Part shown: in pieces, positions 1-6,261 of the stretch
How positions within the stretch are numbered: the first letter of the stretch is position 1
How the letters are laid out: each line of letters starts with the position of its first letter
NCBI GenBank assembly: GCA_001782645.1
Contig: MFPH01000010.1
Location: 489 to 11,551, forward strand
Direction: 5' to 3'
Source: Candidatus Levybacteria bacterium RIFCSPLOWO2_12_FULL_37_14
GTDB taxonomy: Bacteria > Patescibacteriota > Microgenomatia > Levybacterales > UBA12049
DNA: 11,063 nucleotides
Position numbers and translations under genes: made by a program
Notes under the pieces: generated by a model
The model's database searches: none
Seen by the model: only the letters and a program-made list of their open reading frames with translations
Told to the model about the DNA's origin: nothing

Positions 1-96
1 GACAACGCCGCGATGATCGGCGCCTACGCCGCTTTCCACCCCGAAGAAATGTCGTGGAATAAGATCACAGCCAACCCCGAGCTTTATTTTGAATGA
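1..96 (+). CDS. tsaD: tRNA N6-adenosine threonylcarbamoyltransferase TsaD, C-terminal end (5' part outside window)
   Basis: The first 31 codons read DNAAMIGAYAAFHPEE and end in ANPELYFE before a TGA stop. The DNAAMI motif is the conserved C-terminal signature of the TsaD/Kae1/Qri7 family. TsaD transfers the threonylcarbamoyl group to A37 of ANN-decoding tRNAs in the cytoplasm, using the product of TsaC together with TsaB and TsaE. Only the tail is visible, so start, promoter and metal-binding histidines cannot be judged. A hand count gives 51 of 96 bases G or C, clearly higher than the AT-rich genes that follow, with many third-position G/C codons. A diverged copy of the last codons lies 650 bases downstream (711-746), which suggests the present gene arrived by recombination. 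The unknown gene at 107-490 converges on it with a 10-base gap. The family assignment is fairly sure despite the short length. Confidence 0.85.
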   Translation, partial: DNAAMIGAYAAFHPEEMSWNKITANPELYFE

Positions 97-106
97 CTGA
101 TAAATT

Positions 107-490
107 TTACTCTTCGACAGGAGGTTCGTCTAACCGCTGGATAACAACTTTTCCCTCATCAGGCTTAAACGTAATCGTCGCTATCAATTTATCTCCTGGC
201 CCTACTTCGAGAGGCTCATCTTCCTGGCGAAATTGTTCTTGTTCATGAGGATAGTAACTTCCCTTTTGGTCTGGCCTAAGAGCATCAAGTCTAAAATTGG
301 GATTAATACCCATCATAAACCTCTCGAACCTTCTATTTGCGGCAAATATGCTTCCCTTCTCTTTTACTTTGGGTCTTATTGGTCCTACGAACCACTTAGG
401 AATCGCTGTCGTCATAGTCTCAACTGCGCCTGAAACTCTCCATTTTTCCCATTGCCGAGAATTATCAACATTCCTCTTACTCTCGTTCAT
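107..490 (-). CDS. Hypothetical protein, 127 aa, convergent with tsaD
   Basis: I do not recognise this protein. It starts at ATG 490 (MNESKRNV) and ends with TAA at 107. It is soluble in character, with no signal peptide or membrane segment. The N-terminal half is basic with aromatic residues (WEKWR, IPKWFVGPIRPK). The middle is rich in Arg, Phe and Asn. The C-terminal third is acidic and reads like beta strands (GDKLIATITF, KVVIQRLDEPP). There is no cysteine or recognisable catalytic motif. An extended -10 box (TGATATAAT) ends 9 bases before the ATG and no Shine-Dalgarno sequence is visible, so the mRNA is probably leaderless. It sits between the GC-rich tsaD tail and a relic of another tsaD tail, so it may have come in with that recombination event. 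It is a real gene with moderate confidence, judged from length, start context and normal-looking composition. Confidence 0.6.
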   Translation of the reverse strand: MNESKRNVDNSRQWEKWRVSGAVETMTTAIPKWFVGPIRPKVKEKGSIFAANRRFERFMMGINPNFRLDALRPDQKGSYYPHEQEQFRQEDEPLEVGPGDKLIATITFKPDEGKVVIQRLDEPPVEE

Positions 491-499
491 ATTAGCGAC

Positions 500-508
500 A
501 TTATATCA
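500..508 (-). promoter_or_regulatory. Extended -10 promoter of the 107-490 gene
   Basis: On the minus strand TG-A-TATAAT is read from 508 to 500, 9 bases before the ATG at 490. No good -35 hexamer is found 16-18 bases upstream (TAGGAA at 523-528 is poor), so the TGn extension would carry recognition. Predicted initiation falls 1-3 bases before the ATG. Confidence 0.5.
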
Positions 509-585
509 GGAAATTTTAATTTTTCCTAATTTCGCAAGATTAGTCTTAAAAAAAGACAACGCTATAGCTACGATTCTCGAATTAT

Positions 586-613
586 TACTTTAATAATATA
601 TATTATTAAAGTA
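586..613. repeat. Perfect 28-bp AT-rich palindrome
   Basis: The left half TACTTTAATAATAT is exactly complementary to the right half, with the centre between 599 and 600. All 14 base pairs match, and the symmetry stops at 585/614. Only two of the 14 pairs involve G or C within the arms' outer part, so as an RNA hairpin it would be weak. As DNA it could be a dimeric protein site or a cruciform. It is not followed by a T-tract, so it is a poor terminator. Function unknown. Confidence 0.75.
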
Positions 614-671
614 TTTGCCTAAACACTGTATTTTGATCAAGAACTTTTAAAAACAACTTCCTCAGCTTGCA

Positions 672-695
672 CTATAATGATACTTATCATTATAG
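672..695. repeat. Inverted repeat, 11-bp arms, 2-base spacer
   Basis: CTATAATGATA at 672-682 is the exact reverse complement of TATCATTATAG at 685-695, separated by CT. Each arm contains a TATAAT, so the site also presents a -10-like box in each direction. It resembles a dimeric operator. The half-site spacing differs from the classical Fur box (see rejected items). It lies 15 bases before the tsaD relic and 160 bases before rmuC. Confidence 0.7.
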
Positions 696-710
696 CGATT
701 CACACATGAC

Positions 711-746
711 CAAATTATCGCCAACCCCGAAATATACTTTGACTAA
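711..746 (+). pseudogene. Relic of a second tsaD 3' end
   Basis: Read in frame, these bases give QIIANPEIYFD and a TAA stop. The true tsaD tail at 61-96 gives KITANPELYFE and TGA. The two 36-base segments align without gaps, exactly 650 bases apart, with 25 of 36 bases identical by hand count, including 11 in a row (gccaaccccga). Several differences are synonymous or conservative (GAG/GAA, TAT/TAC, Leu/Ile, Glu/Asp), as expected of two coding homologues rather than a recent duplication. An in-frame stop at 693-695 shows that nothing longer survives. Best read as the leftover 3' end of an older tsaD. Confidence 0.6.
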
Positions 747-843
747 TTTATAGTAATTATCAAAATGTCAAATTGGGAGAAAAATGGATAAATAAAATAA
801 CATAGCTTTTTTCCAAAATCAACCCAGGAGATTAAATATTTTG

Positions 844-852
844 TGGTAGAAT
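844..852 (+). promoter_or_regulatory. Extended -10 promoter of rmuC
   Basis: TG-G-TAGAAT ends 6 bases before the GTG start codon of rmuC at 859. No -35 box of quality is seen. With initiation about 7 bases after the -10 box, transcription would begin at the start codon itself, giving a leaderless mRNA. This placement also supports GTG 859 as the start. Confidence 0.55.
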
Positions 853-858
853 AAAAAT

Positions 859-1827
859 GTGCAAATAGAGTTTTTGGTTATTGGAATTTTAATTTTTCTA
901 GGATTTTTAATAACTGCTTATTTCCTAAGCAATAGGATTTCAAATCTTCAAAATAATAAAGCTGATGCCTCACTTCTGGAATGGCTGAAAACCATGCAGT
1001 CAACCATCGATTCTTCTTCAACCCACATGGTCAAAACTTTACAGGAGAATTCCAAGCAACTAAATCAACGCCTGGATACGGCAGCAACTGTAATCCGTGA
1101 CGTAGGTAAAGAAGTTGGGCAAATGAGCGAGATTGGACGCAGCATGAAAGAACTTCAGGATTTTTTGAAAAGTCCGAAACTCAGAGGAAATATAGGAGAA
1201 CAGGTTTTGAAAGACCTTATTTCTCAAATGTTCCCCAAAAACAGTTTTCATATTCAATATCAATTTAAATCCGGAGAAAGAGTAGACGCGGCAATCCAAA
1301 CAGATGCGGGAATTTTGCCGATTGATTCAAAATTTCCAATGGAAAATTTCCAAAAAATGGTTAAGGCAGAAAGTAAACTTGACAAAAACTTGTTCGAAAA
1401 AGAATTTTGTAAAGATGTTAAAAGGCATATCTCTGACATTGCAAAAAAATATATTTTACCCGAAGAAGGAACCATGGACTTTGCCCTAATGTATGTACCA
1501 AGCGAATCCGTATATTACGAATTGGTTCAGATGCTGGAGATCATGGATTTTGCCAAACAATCCCGAGTCTACCTTGTTTCCCCAACCACTTTGTACGCTC
1601 ATCTTCAGACAATTTTACTTGCTTTTGAGGGTAAAAAAATAGAAAGCAGGTCCCGTGATCTTTTCAAAATGCTTCGGGCATTGCAAGTGGATTTTCATAA
1701 AGTTGAGGAAAACATGGTTGTTTTGGGAAAACATATTAATAATACTTCTTCGCAATTTAATAATGTAAATACGGGTTTTTCTCAAATCGGCCAGAAAATC
1801 AATTCGACCAAAAGCTTAGATGCATAG
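859..1827 (+). CDS. rmuC: DNA recombination protein RmuC
   Basis: RmuC-family protein of 322 aa. Genetically, the family limits DNA inversions and rearrangements in E. coli and is predicted to be a nuclease of the PD-(D/E)XK fold. Residues 5-23 form one membrane helix (FLVIGILIFLGFLITAYF). A helical, coiled-coil-prone stretch follows to about 100. The conserved core begins near KSPKLRGNIGEQVL, with likely active-site residues E114, D143 (GERVDAAI) and D156-S-K158 (PIDSKFP). The rest of the core (DFALMYVPSESVYYEL, YLVSPTTLYAHLQTILL) is also typical. It is shorter than E. coli RmuC, mainly in the N-terminal coiled coil, which is common in reduced genomes. The GTG start is the only one after an in-frame stop at 847, and it fits the -10 box. 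The helicase-nuclease starts 20 bases after its stop, suggesting a DNA-repair pair. Confidence 0.93.
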   Translation: MQIEFLVIGILIFLGFLITAYFLSNRISNLQNNKADASLLEWLKTMQSTIDSSSTHMVKTLQENSKQLNQRLDTAATVIRDVGKEVGQMSEIGRSMKELQDFLKSPKLRGNIGEQVLKDLISQMFPKNSFHIQYQFKSGERVDAAIQTDAGILPIDSKFPMENFQKMVKAESKLDKNLFEKEFCKDVKRHISDIAKKYILPEEGTMDFALMYVPSESVYYELVQMLEIMDFAKQSRVYLVSPTTLYAHLQTILLAFEGKKIESRSRDLFKMLRALQVDFHKVEENMVVLGKHINNTSSQFNNVNTGFSQIGQKINSTKSLDA

Positions 1828-1832
1828 CTTTG

Positions 1833-1841
1833 TGATAAAAT
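1833..1841 (+). promoter_or_regulatory. Extended -10 promoter of the helicase-nuclease gene
   Basis: TG-A-TAAAAT lies in the 20-base gap after rmuC and ends 6 bases before ATG 1848. There is no Shine-Dalgarno sequence. The same spacing at rmuC suggests the helicase gene has its own, probably leaderless, transcript even though it abuts rmuC. Confidence 0.5.
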
Positions 1842-1847
1842 AGCCGC

Positions 1848-4712
1848 ATGGCAGAAAATAAAACTTTAAATCCTCAACAGATTGCAGCAATCAAGCATCT
1901 TACGGGTCCGCTTTTAATCATTGCAGGCGCCGGAACAGGCAAAACCACTGTAATAACCGAGCGCATAAAATATCTAATTCTTGAAAAAAATGTGCTCCCT
2001 ACTCAAATTTTGGCATTAACTTTCACGGATAAAGCAAGCCATGAAATGGAAGAGCGCGTTGATGTGGCCATGCCTTACGGATACACTCAAATGTGGATCT
2101 CTACCTTTCATGCTTTCTGCGACAGAATTCTGCGTAATGACGCTCATGCGATCGGACTTGATCCTGGATACAGATTAATCTCCGAAGCCGAATCTATTCT
2201 TCTTCTTAAGAAAAATATTTTCGAAATGGAATTAAATATTTTCAGACCTCTGGGAAATCCAACCAAATTTTTAGACGCCCTTTTAATCCACTTCTCAAGA
2301 TTAAAAGACGAAGACGTCTCGCCAACTGACTATCTTAAATGGATTAAACAGCAAAAAATAACAGGAGAAACAGAACAATATTTGGAGCTGGCAAATGCGT
2401 ACAAAAAATATGAAGAATTAAAAATAAAAGAAGGAGTGATGGATTTTTCCGACCTCATTTCCAACACCTTATTGCTGTTCCGAACAAGAAAAAATATCCT
2501 AAAGAAATATCAAGAACAATTCAAATTTATTTTGGTTGATGAATTTCAAGACACCAATTATGCCCAAAATGAACTGGCGATACTTTTAGCTGGAGACGAC
2601 AAAAATATTACCGTAGTTGCGGACGACGACCAATCAATTTACAGATTTAGAGGCGCGGCTGTTTCAAATGTTTTACAATTCAAAAAAAGTTTTCCAAAAG
2701 CAAAAGTTGTGACTCTTAATAATAATTATCGATCCACCCAGCCGATTCTGGATGCCGCTTATGCATTAATTCAGCATAATAATCCCAATAGGCTCGAGAT
2801 AGTTGAGGGCATTGACAAAAAACTCAAAAGCCATTCCACCGCAACCAAAAGAGATATTGAAGTAATTCATGAAATAAGAAGCGAGGATGAAGCGGATAAA
2901 ATCGCGAGAATCATCAAAGAATTAACTGAAAAAAAATATCAATATAGAGATATTGCAATTCTGGTCAGAGCAAATAACTACGCTTCCCTTATTGCAACCG
3001 CATTGCAGAGACATAGAATTCCCTTTCAATTCTTAGGACCCGGCTACCTATTCCAACAAGAAGAAATAAAAGATTTGATTGCCTACCTTGCTTTTCTTAC
3101 CAATCTTTCGGATTCTGTTTCTCTTTTCAGAATTCTTTCAATGGATGTTTTTAACATTCCCTATATTGAACTTAACTATCTTCTTAATTTTGCCAAAAGA
3201 AAAAATCTTACTCTGTTTGAGGCGCTTTTTAATGCTGAACAATCATTTTTAAAACCTAAAACTCAGGAAAAGCTGATCAAGTTCAGGGAAATGGCCGTAA
3301 GACATTTGGGAAAAAGCAAGAAAGAAACAGCCGGACAAATTCTTTATTATTTTCTAGTTGACTCAAGGCTTTTTGAAACGCTTAATTCCACAGATTCAAT
3401 TAGAGAAGAACGCAGGATCCAGAATATTGCCAAGTTTTTTGACAGGATTAAGAGTTTTGAAACCGAACGGCCTGACAGCAATATCTTTACCCTTTATGAA
3501 TGGCTTAATCTCATGCTGCAAATGGGAGACAGTCCCACAGCTGCGGATGTAGACGTGAAAGACAGAAACGTGGTAAATATTTTAACCGTGCATTCGTCAA
3601 AGGGTTTGGAATTTAAAGTTGTATTCCTGGTAAATCTGGTAGCAGACCGTTTTCCGTCGCGGGAAAGAAGTGAAAAAATTCCGCTCCCCGATGAAATTCT
3701 TAAGGAAAATGTATCAGGCGATAGCGATTTTCATTTGGAGGAAGAACGAAGACTTTTCTATGTCGGAATGACTCGTGCAAAAGAAAGATTATATTTTACG
3801 CTAGCTTCTTATTATGGAACCGGAAAACGTCCAAGAAAAACATCTCCTTTTGTCTATGATGCCCTTCCAAAACTACTAAAAAAGGAAACAAAAAATATCA
3901 CTCAACAATTATTTCTTCCTGAAATTCTCTCTGTTTATCAAAATCAGGAAGAAAAACAAGAAGAAAAAGTTCCTCTCAAATTAAGCTACATTACTTTTTC
4001 AAATCTTCAGATGTTTGATATTTGCCCGCTACACTACAAAGCAAAAGTAATTTTCAATCTCCCGACCCCAACTGCATCCGTCCAAAGCTTTGGTATCTCT
4101 ATCCACAATGCTTTATACAATTTTTACAAACAAATTAATGAAGGAAACAAGCCATCACTTGAAAAACTACTTGAAATACTTAAGAAAGAATGGATAAGCG
4201 AAGGATATTCGAACAAGAAGCATGAACAAGAACGTTTTTCTCAGGGAGTTAAAATTTTGGAAGAATTTTACAGAACGGAATTTATAACTCCGATAAAACC
4301 GTTGGGGATTGAAATGCCTTTTTCTTTTGTTCTAAAAAATGGTGTAAAAGTTTTTGGCAAGATTGATAGAATAGATAAAAAAGGATCGGGCATTGAAATA
4401 ATTGATTACAAAACCGGCGCGGATAATCCGAAAGCAGAAAAAGCGCATAAACTACAATTAGCCATGTATGCCCTGGCGGCAACACGGATAAAGGATAATC
4501 TTTTAAACCGCCGTCCCGAAGATATTACCTTATCGCTTCATTTTCTGGAAGGAAATACTAAAAAAACTATGAATTTTAAGCAGGAAGATTTAGACAAATT
4601 AGAACAGGAGCTGATTGAAAAAATTACGGAAATTGAAAAAAGTGACTTTAAATGCAGTAAAAATGTTTTGTGTGTTAATTGCGAATATAAAATCCTCTGC
4701 AATACCAATTAA
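1848..4712 (+). CDS. UvrD/PcrA-like helicase fused to an Fe-S RecB-family nuclease
   Basis: Single-chain helicase-nuclease of 954 aa. The N-terminal two thirds is a superfamily 1A 3'-5' DNA helicase: Q-motif around Q10-Q11, Walker A GAGTGKT (27-33), motif II VDEFQDT with D231-E232, motif III DDDQSIYRFRGA, motif IV NNYRST, motif V TVHSSKGLEFKVVF, motif VI RLFYVGMTRAKERLY. The C-terminal part (about 715-954) is a PD-(D/E)XK nuclease: H753, D840 (GKIDR), D853-Y-K855 (IDYKTG), Q870 (LQLAMYAL). Cysteine C726 (FDICPLHY) and the C-terminal C942-x2-C945-x5-C951 are laid out like the 4Fe-4S cluster of AddB and Cas4. It probably processes double-strand ends for RecA loading, standing in for RecBCD/AddAB. 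All key residues are present. The substrate role is inferred. ATG 1848 is chosen because the Q-motif follows at once and a -10 box precedes it. Confidence 0.93.
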   Translation: MAENKTLNPQQIAAIKHLTGPLLIIAGAGTGKTTVITERIKYLILEKNVLPTQILALTFTDKASHEMEERVDVAMPYGYTQMWISTFHAFCDRILRNDAHAIGLDPGYRLISEAESILLLKKNIFEMELNIFRPLGNPTKFLDALLIHFSRLKDEDVSPTDYLKWIKQQKITGETEQYLELANAYKKYEELKIKEGVMDFSDLISNTLLLFRTRKNILKKYQEQFKFILVDEFQDTNYAQNELAILLAGDDKNITVVADDDQSIYRFRGAAVSNVLQFKKSFPKAKVVTLNNNYRSTQPILDAAYALIQHNNPNRLEIVEGIDKKLKSHSTATKRDIEVIHEIRSEDEADKIARIIKELTEKKYQYRDIAILVRANNYASLIATALQRHRIPFQFLGPGYLFQQEEIKDLIAYLAFLTNLSDSVSLFRILSMDVFNIPYIELNYLLNFAKRKNLTLFEALFNAEQSFLKPKTQEKLIKFREMAVRHLGKSKKETAGQILYYFLVDSRLFETLNSTDSIREERRIQNIAKFFDRIKSFETERPDSNIFTLYEWLNLMLQMGDSPTAADVDVKDRNVVNILTVHSSKGLEFKVVFLVNLVADRFPSRERSEKIPLPDEILKENVSGDSDFHLEEERRLFYVGMTRAKERLYFTLASYYGTGKRPRKTSPFVYDALPKLLKKETKNITQQLFLPEILSVYQNQEEKQEEKVPLKLSYITFSNLQMFDICPLHYKAKVIFNLPTPTASVQSFGISIHNALYNFYKQINEGNKPSLEKLLEILKKEWISEGYSNKKHEQERFSQGVKILEEFYRTEFITPIKPLGIEMPFSFVLKNGVKVFGKIDRIDKKGSGIEIIDYKTGADNPKAEKAHKLQLAMYALAATRIKDNLLNRRPEDITLSLHFLEGNTKKTMNFKQEDLDKLEQELIEKITEIEKSDFKCSKNVLCVNCEYKILCNTN

Positions 4713-4716
4713 TCTT

Positions 4717-4746
4717 TTGCAAAAGCAACTCTTTTTTTAGTATAAT
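4717..4746 (+). promoter_or_regulatory. Promoter of the TIR-domain gene
   Basis: TTGCAA (-35, 4717-4722), an 18-base spacer and a perfect TATAAT (-10, 4741-4746). The -10 box ends 13 bases before ATG 4760, so the leader would be about 7 bases with no ribosome binding site. A 12-base palindrome (CTTTTGCAAAAG, 4714-4725) covers the -35 box and could be an operator. Confidence 0.65.
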
Positions 4747-4759
4747 ACTTTTAGCTTTT

Positions 4760-5386
4760 ATGTATAGAATTTCTGCTTTTATCAGTTATTCCTCAAAAGA
4801 AAAAGTTATAGGTGGAAAATTTAAATCATGTCTAGAAAATTTCTGCGGATATGAAGCGTTTATAGCCCACGATGACATACTCGGATCTACAATATGGGAA
4901 GATGAAATTATTAAATCTATAAAAAATGCCGACTTCTTTATGCCCCTTATCTCAAAGGAGTTCAAGGAATCTCCCTTCACAGACCAGGAAACCGGAATAG
5001 CGGTCTGCCTTAAGAAAAAAATAATACCTATTAAGCTTAGCGAAATAAATCCCTATGGTTTTATTGAGAAATATCAGGCGCTTCAATATAAAAATGACGT
5101 AAATAATCTTGCTTTGACAATTGCTCAAATTGGGCTAATTTATGAGCCTAAATCTTCTTATCACCAAAAAGCTCTTAATTCTATTGTCTACGCTTTTTGT
5201 GAAAGCATGTCTTTTGAAGTTGCAAATGCAACAATTCAAATTTTGTGTAAATGTAATGATTTATCCCCTAATCAGTTGACACAAATCGTAAAAGCGATAA
5301 AAACTAATTCTCAGATTGAAAATGCCTATGGTTTAAATGCGTTAAAAGAATGCCTACGCAAAAACTATAAAATATCTATTGACTAA
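4760..5386 (+). CDS. TIR-domain protein with helical C-terminal region
   Basis: Protein of 208 aa. Residues 4-95 form a TIR domain: box-1-like AFISYSS (6-12), the loop region IAHDDILGSTIWEDEI (35-50), KNADFFMPLIS (55-65), then SPFTDQETGIA with E77 in the place of the catalytic glutamate of NAD-cleaving TIR domains, and a strand IIPIKL. The region from about 125 onward is predicted helical and cysteine-containing (FCESMSFEVANATIQILCKC), possibly HEAT-like, and I cannot name it. Bacterial TIR proteins often deplete NAD or make cyclic nucleotide signals in antiphage defence; that role here is inference. It has its own strong promoter and lies in an AT-richer patch between the repair genes and rnpB. 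No membrane segment is seen. The start matches the first TIR strand. TIR assignment is confident, the activity is not. Confidence 0.85.
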   Translation: MYRISAFISYSSKEKVIGGKFKSCLENFCGYEAFIAHDDILGSTIWEDEIIKSIKNADFFMPLISKEFKESPFTDQETGIAVCLKKKIIPIKLSEINPYGFIEKYQALQYKNDVNNLALTIAQIGLIYEPKSSYHQKALNSIVYAFCESMSFEVANATIQILCKCNDLSPNQLTQIVKAIKTNSQIENAYGLNALKECLRKNYKISID

Positions 5387-5417
5387 CCATATTGACAAAG
5401 TGTAATATAAAATTAAT

Positions 5418-5558
5418 ATGAAATCTACGAAGCATAAAGATACAAAAGAACAATATGAGAAAATTGTAAAACTTGTTGAAAAAGCTGAAAAAGCAGCGGA
5501 AAAATTTGTTCAGAAAAGCATGAGTATTAGCCCCCAACCTCAAATAAAATACTTCTAG
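5418..5558 (+). CDS. Possible small Lys/Glu-rich protein, 46 aa
   Basis: ATG 5418 to TAG 5558 encodes a 46-residue peptide. The first 30 residues are almost only Lys, Glu, Ala, Val and Thr in an amphipathic helix pattern (KIVKLVEKAEKAAEKFV), followed by a short tail SISPQPQIKYF. I recognise no family. TATAAA at 5406-5411 ends 6 bases before the ATG, the same leaderless geometry as at rmuC and the helicase. However, TTGACA (5392-5397) with TAATAT (5414-5419, spacer 16) would start RNA inside the reading frame, so a small RNA is an alternative. It follows the TIR gene by 31 bases and could be a partner or an unrelated small gene. The simple composition means chance cannot be excluded. Confidence 0.5.
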   Translation: MKSTKHKDTKEQYEKIVKLVEKAEKAAEKFVQKSMSISPQPQIKYF

Positions 5559-5591
5559 CTAGTCCCTTTATGAAGGTTATGATTACTTATT

Positions 5592-6221
5592 TTAAGTCGT
5601 GGCTCTGTTTAAAATATTCCCTACTAACCAATATTTATAATTATTTATATTGAAATATTTGTATTGCTTAGGGTAAAAATTTTCAGCATAACCGTTCTTT
5701 CTTATAAACCATTTTAGTTCATCAAATTGCTCTTTGTCAGCCTCTGATAAATTGTCCTTCACAATATAGCAATGGGGAATACCGGGCATAGTTTTTGCAA
5801 ATGTCCATTTAGAATTTTCGATAAGTTGTCTTAACTGATTTGAAAGTTGATCAATTGTAAACGTTTTTAAATATTTCTTCGTACAGATATATTCCCTAAC
5901 TAATTCAGTCACTGTATTTTCATTTATAGCTCTATTTCTATTGATGCAATATTGTGTTTTAAACCAGTCTAATAATTCTTTTTTGCCCCTGCTTGAGTTG
6001 CAACTACCACAACAGATAGCTACTGTTGATGAGTCAAAAATAATTGATTTATTCCAATAAAATGGCCCATCTTTATTTAAATGTTCTATTGTCGCCTTAT
6101 CCTTGGAAACACCTTTCGCATGAGAATATTCTTCCATTGCCTTATGACAATATACGCAAGCTTTATCTCTTGCCCTAATCTTTTTCAATTCATCCTCAGG
6201 AATACCATATTTGTTGGACAT
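5592..6221 (-). CDS. HNH endonuclease-like protein with unassigned C-terminal module
   Basis: Protein of 209 aa. The N-terminal 90 residues hold an HNH nuclease with a zinc knuckle: C22-x2-C25 (CVYC), E46-H47 (ATIEHLNKDG), C71-x2-C74-N75 followed by SSRGKK. This is the C-x2-C, H, C-x2-C-N layout of the HNH group in which the last histidine is replaced by asparagine. The middle N of the motif looks replaced (DSSTVAIC), so activity is likely but not certain. Residues about 145-209 form a separate module with PGIPHCYIV, FDELKWFIRKNG, KQYKYFNI and YKYWLVGNILNRA. From memory it resembles C-terminal modules of phage and plasmid proteins, but I cannot name it. ATG 6221 lies only 40 bases after the 3' end of rnpB on the same strand, without a convincing promoter or ribosome site, so it may ride on rnpB readthrough. 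The AT-rich composition suggests an acquired gene. Confidence 0.82.
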   Translation of the reverse strand: MSNKYGIPEDELKKIRARDKACVYCHKAMEEYSHAKGVSKDKATIEHLNKDGPFYWNKSIIFDSSTVAICCGSCNSSRGKKELLDWFKTQYCINRNRAINENTVTELVREYICTKKYLKTFTIDQLSNQLRQLIENSKWTFAKTMPGIPHCYIVKDNLSEADKEQFDELKWFIRKNGYAENFYPKQYKYFNINNYKYWLVGNILNRATT

Positions 6222-6261
6222 AGAATTTTTACCTAAATTTCGAAGTTTGGAAAATTAAAAA

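Larger units (their letters stand above)
491..858. other. Gene-free stretch of 368 bases with two palindromes and a tsaD relic
   Basis: No open frame of credible length lies here. It holds the promoter of the leftward gene (500-508), a perfect 28-bp palindrome (586-613), an inverted repeat with 11-bp arms (672-695), a diverged copy of the tsaD 3' end (711-746) and the rmuC promoter (844-852). The base composition is strongly AT. I see no transposase, integrase or terminator with a GC-rich stem. Confidence 0.7.

Noticed and set aside
297..593. 98-codon plus-strand frame
   Set aside because: It is opposite the 107-490 gene, has no family features, and looks like an antisense shadow.
672..695. 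Fur box
   Set aside because: The arms contain AATGAT and ATCATT, but they are 4 bases apart instead of 1 as in the classical 19-bp site, and no iron gene is adjacent.
706..753. 15-codon frame MTKLSPTPKYTLTNL
   Set aside because: The other frame of the same bases matches the tsaD tail in register with a stop, which explains the sequence better. There is no ribosome site.
857..868. ATG start for rmuC at 857
   Set aside because: That frame stops after three codons. The GTG at 859 opens the RmuC frame.
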